From NCBI GenBank assembly GCA_002482645.1, contig DLGJ01000003.1:67972-131971 (forward strand): a DNA stretch of 64,000 nucleotides, given 5' to 3'. Both the position numbers and the translations under genes were made by a program. Positions 63,905 through 64,000 of the stretch are shown here, in pieces (within the stretch, counting starts at the first letter, position 1; every line of letters begins with the position of its first letter). A model generated the notes under the pieces. The model was not told where the DNA came from and did no database searches. It was given only the letters and a program-made list of their open reading frames with translations. The DNA comes from Hyphomicrobiaceae bacterium UBA7697 (GTDB lineage: Bacteria; Pseudomonadota; Alphaproteobacteria; Rhizobiales; Methyloligellaceae).

Positions 63905-64000
63905 CTAGAACACGCGTTGGAGGACGTAAATAGTATCGCCGGGCTGGATTGGATAGTCGGTTGGGACCATGACGGTGGACATGACGCCGTCGAAGCGGCG
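63905..64000 (-). CDS. C-terminus of a Wza-like polysaccharide export protein (right edge)
   Basis: The last 31 codons of a minus-strand gene cut by the window edge: VPTDYPIQPGDTIYVLQRVF ends at a TAG read at 63905-63907. The QPGDTIYVLQR ending is typical of SLBB/Wza outer-membrane polysaccharide export proteins, which would form the outer-membrane channel for the exported glycan. This suggests the polysaccharide region resumes beyond the window. Confidence 0.75.
   Translation of the reverse strand, partial: RRFDGVMSTVMVPTDYPIQPGDTIYVLQRVF

Noticed and set aside
1..64000. CRISPR arrays, insertion sequences, prophage or integrase genes
   Set aside because: Looked for regularly spaced repeats, transposase motifs and integrase-like proteins; none was seen. 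The locus is variable but no mobile-element gene explains it.

Overview
The window looks like chromosomal DNA from a high-GC Gram-negative bacterium, most likely an alphaproteobacterium (Hyphomicrobiales is my guess from protein flavour, not a proven placement). Gram-negative affiliation rests on a lipoprotein adaptor plus RND pump, Sec signal peptides, a Wzm/Wzt-type polysaccharide ABC exporter and the C-terminus of a Wza-like export protein at the right edge. Nearly everything from base 1 to about 48,500 is one very large surface-polysaccharide (EPS/capsule/LPS) locus; the last 15 kb is a mixed periplasmic/efflux region that returns to polysaccharide genes at its end.

Layout. 1-5,000: glycosyltransferases and the GDP-mannose/GDP-fucose supply genes (gmd, GDP-fucose synthase, a bifunctional mannose-1-phosphate guanylyltransferase/mannose-6-phosphate isomerase). 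5,000-10,240 (minus strand): a four-gene run of GT2, NAD epimerase, GT4 and a glycosyltransferase-FkbM methyltransferase fusion. 10,600-13,500: a MurG-like glycosyltransferase and the Wzm/Wzt exporter. 13,500-15,630: a GT42/MptE-like membrane protein and an SMP-30-type lactonase. 15,870-19,330: a tight operon of GT2, CMP-sugar synthetase, 2-hydroxyacid dehydrogenase and SDR. 19,400-24,040: an AT-richer, patchwork stretch with a sulfotransferase, a methyltransferase, a truncated sulfotransferase, an FkbM methyltransferase and a GT2. 24,500-33,330: two giant mosaic proteins (1126 and 1123 residues) with sulfotransferases between and after them. 33,500-37,600: nucleotide-sugar genes (UDP-sulfoquinovose synthase, UDP-glucuronate 4-epimerase, UDP-glucose dehydrogenase). 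37,740-48,500: a third mosaic protein, two GT2 enzymes, a small membrane coiled-coil protein, a pyruvyl transferase, a PP-loop ATPase, a Mur-ligase-like enzyme and a sulfotransferase. 48,860-64,000: a solute-binding protein, isochorismatase-like hydrolase, LhgO-like oxidoreductase, beta-helix protein, WbpE-like aminotransferase, a DUF6600 protein with a huge basic repeat tail, two small secreted proteins, an RND efflux pair, an ion-channel fragment, a HemL-like aminotransferase and the Wza-like fragment.

How it may work together. The locus can supply GDP-Man/GDP-Fuc, UDP-GlcA/UDP-GalA, UDP-sulfoquinovose and probably an unidentified CMP-activated sugar, polymerise them with many glycosyltransferases, decorate them by methylation, sulfation and pyruvylation, and export by Wzm/Wzt and a Wza-like channel.

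The most unusual signal is a shared C-terminal module, two transmembrane helices followed by a coiled coil, at the end of four otherwise different proteins (13,508; 24,515; 29,442; 37,740) and as a stand-alone 129-residue protein at 41,850-42,239. Three of those proteins begin with a GT42/Maf-like GNGPSL domain, which would use CMP-sugars and so fits the CMP-sugar synthetase in the same locus. Two sulfotransferases have coiled-coil tails of their own. I propose, as inference, a membrane-tethered multi-enzyme glycan-decorating assembly held together by coiled coils.
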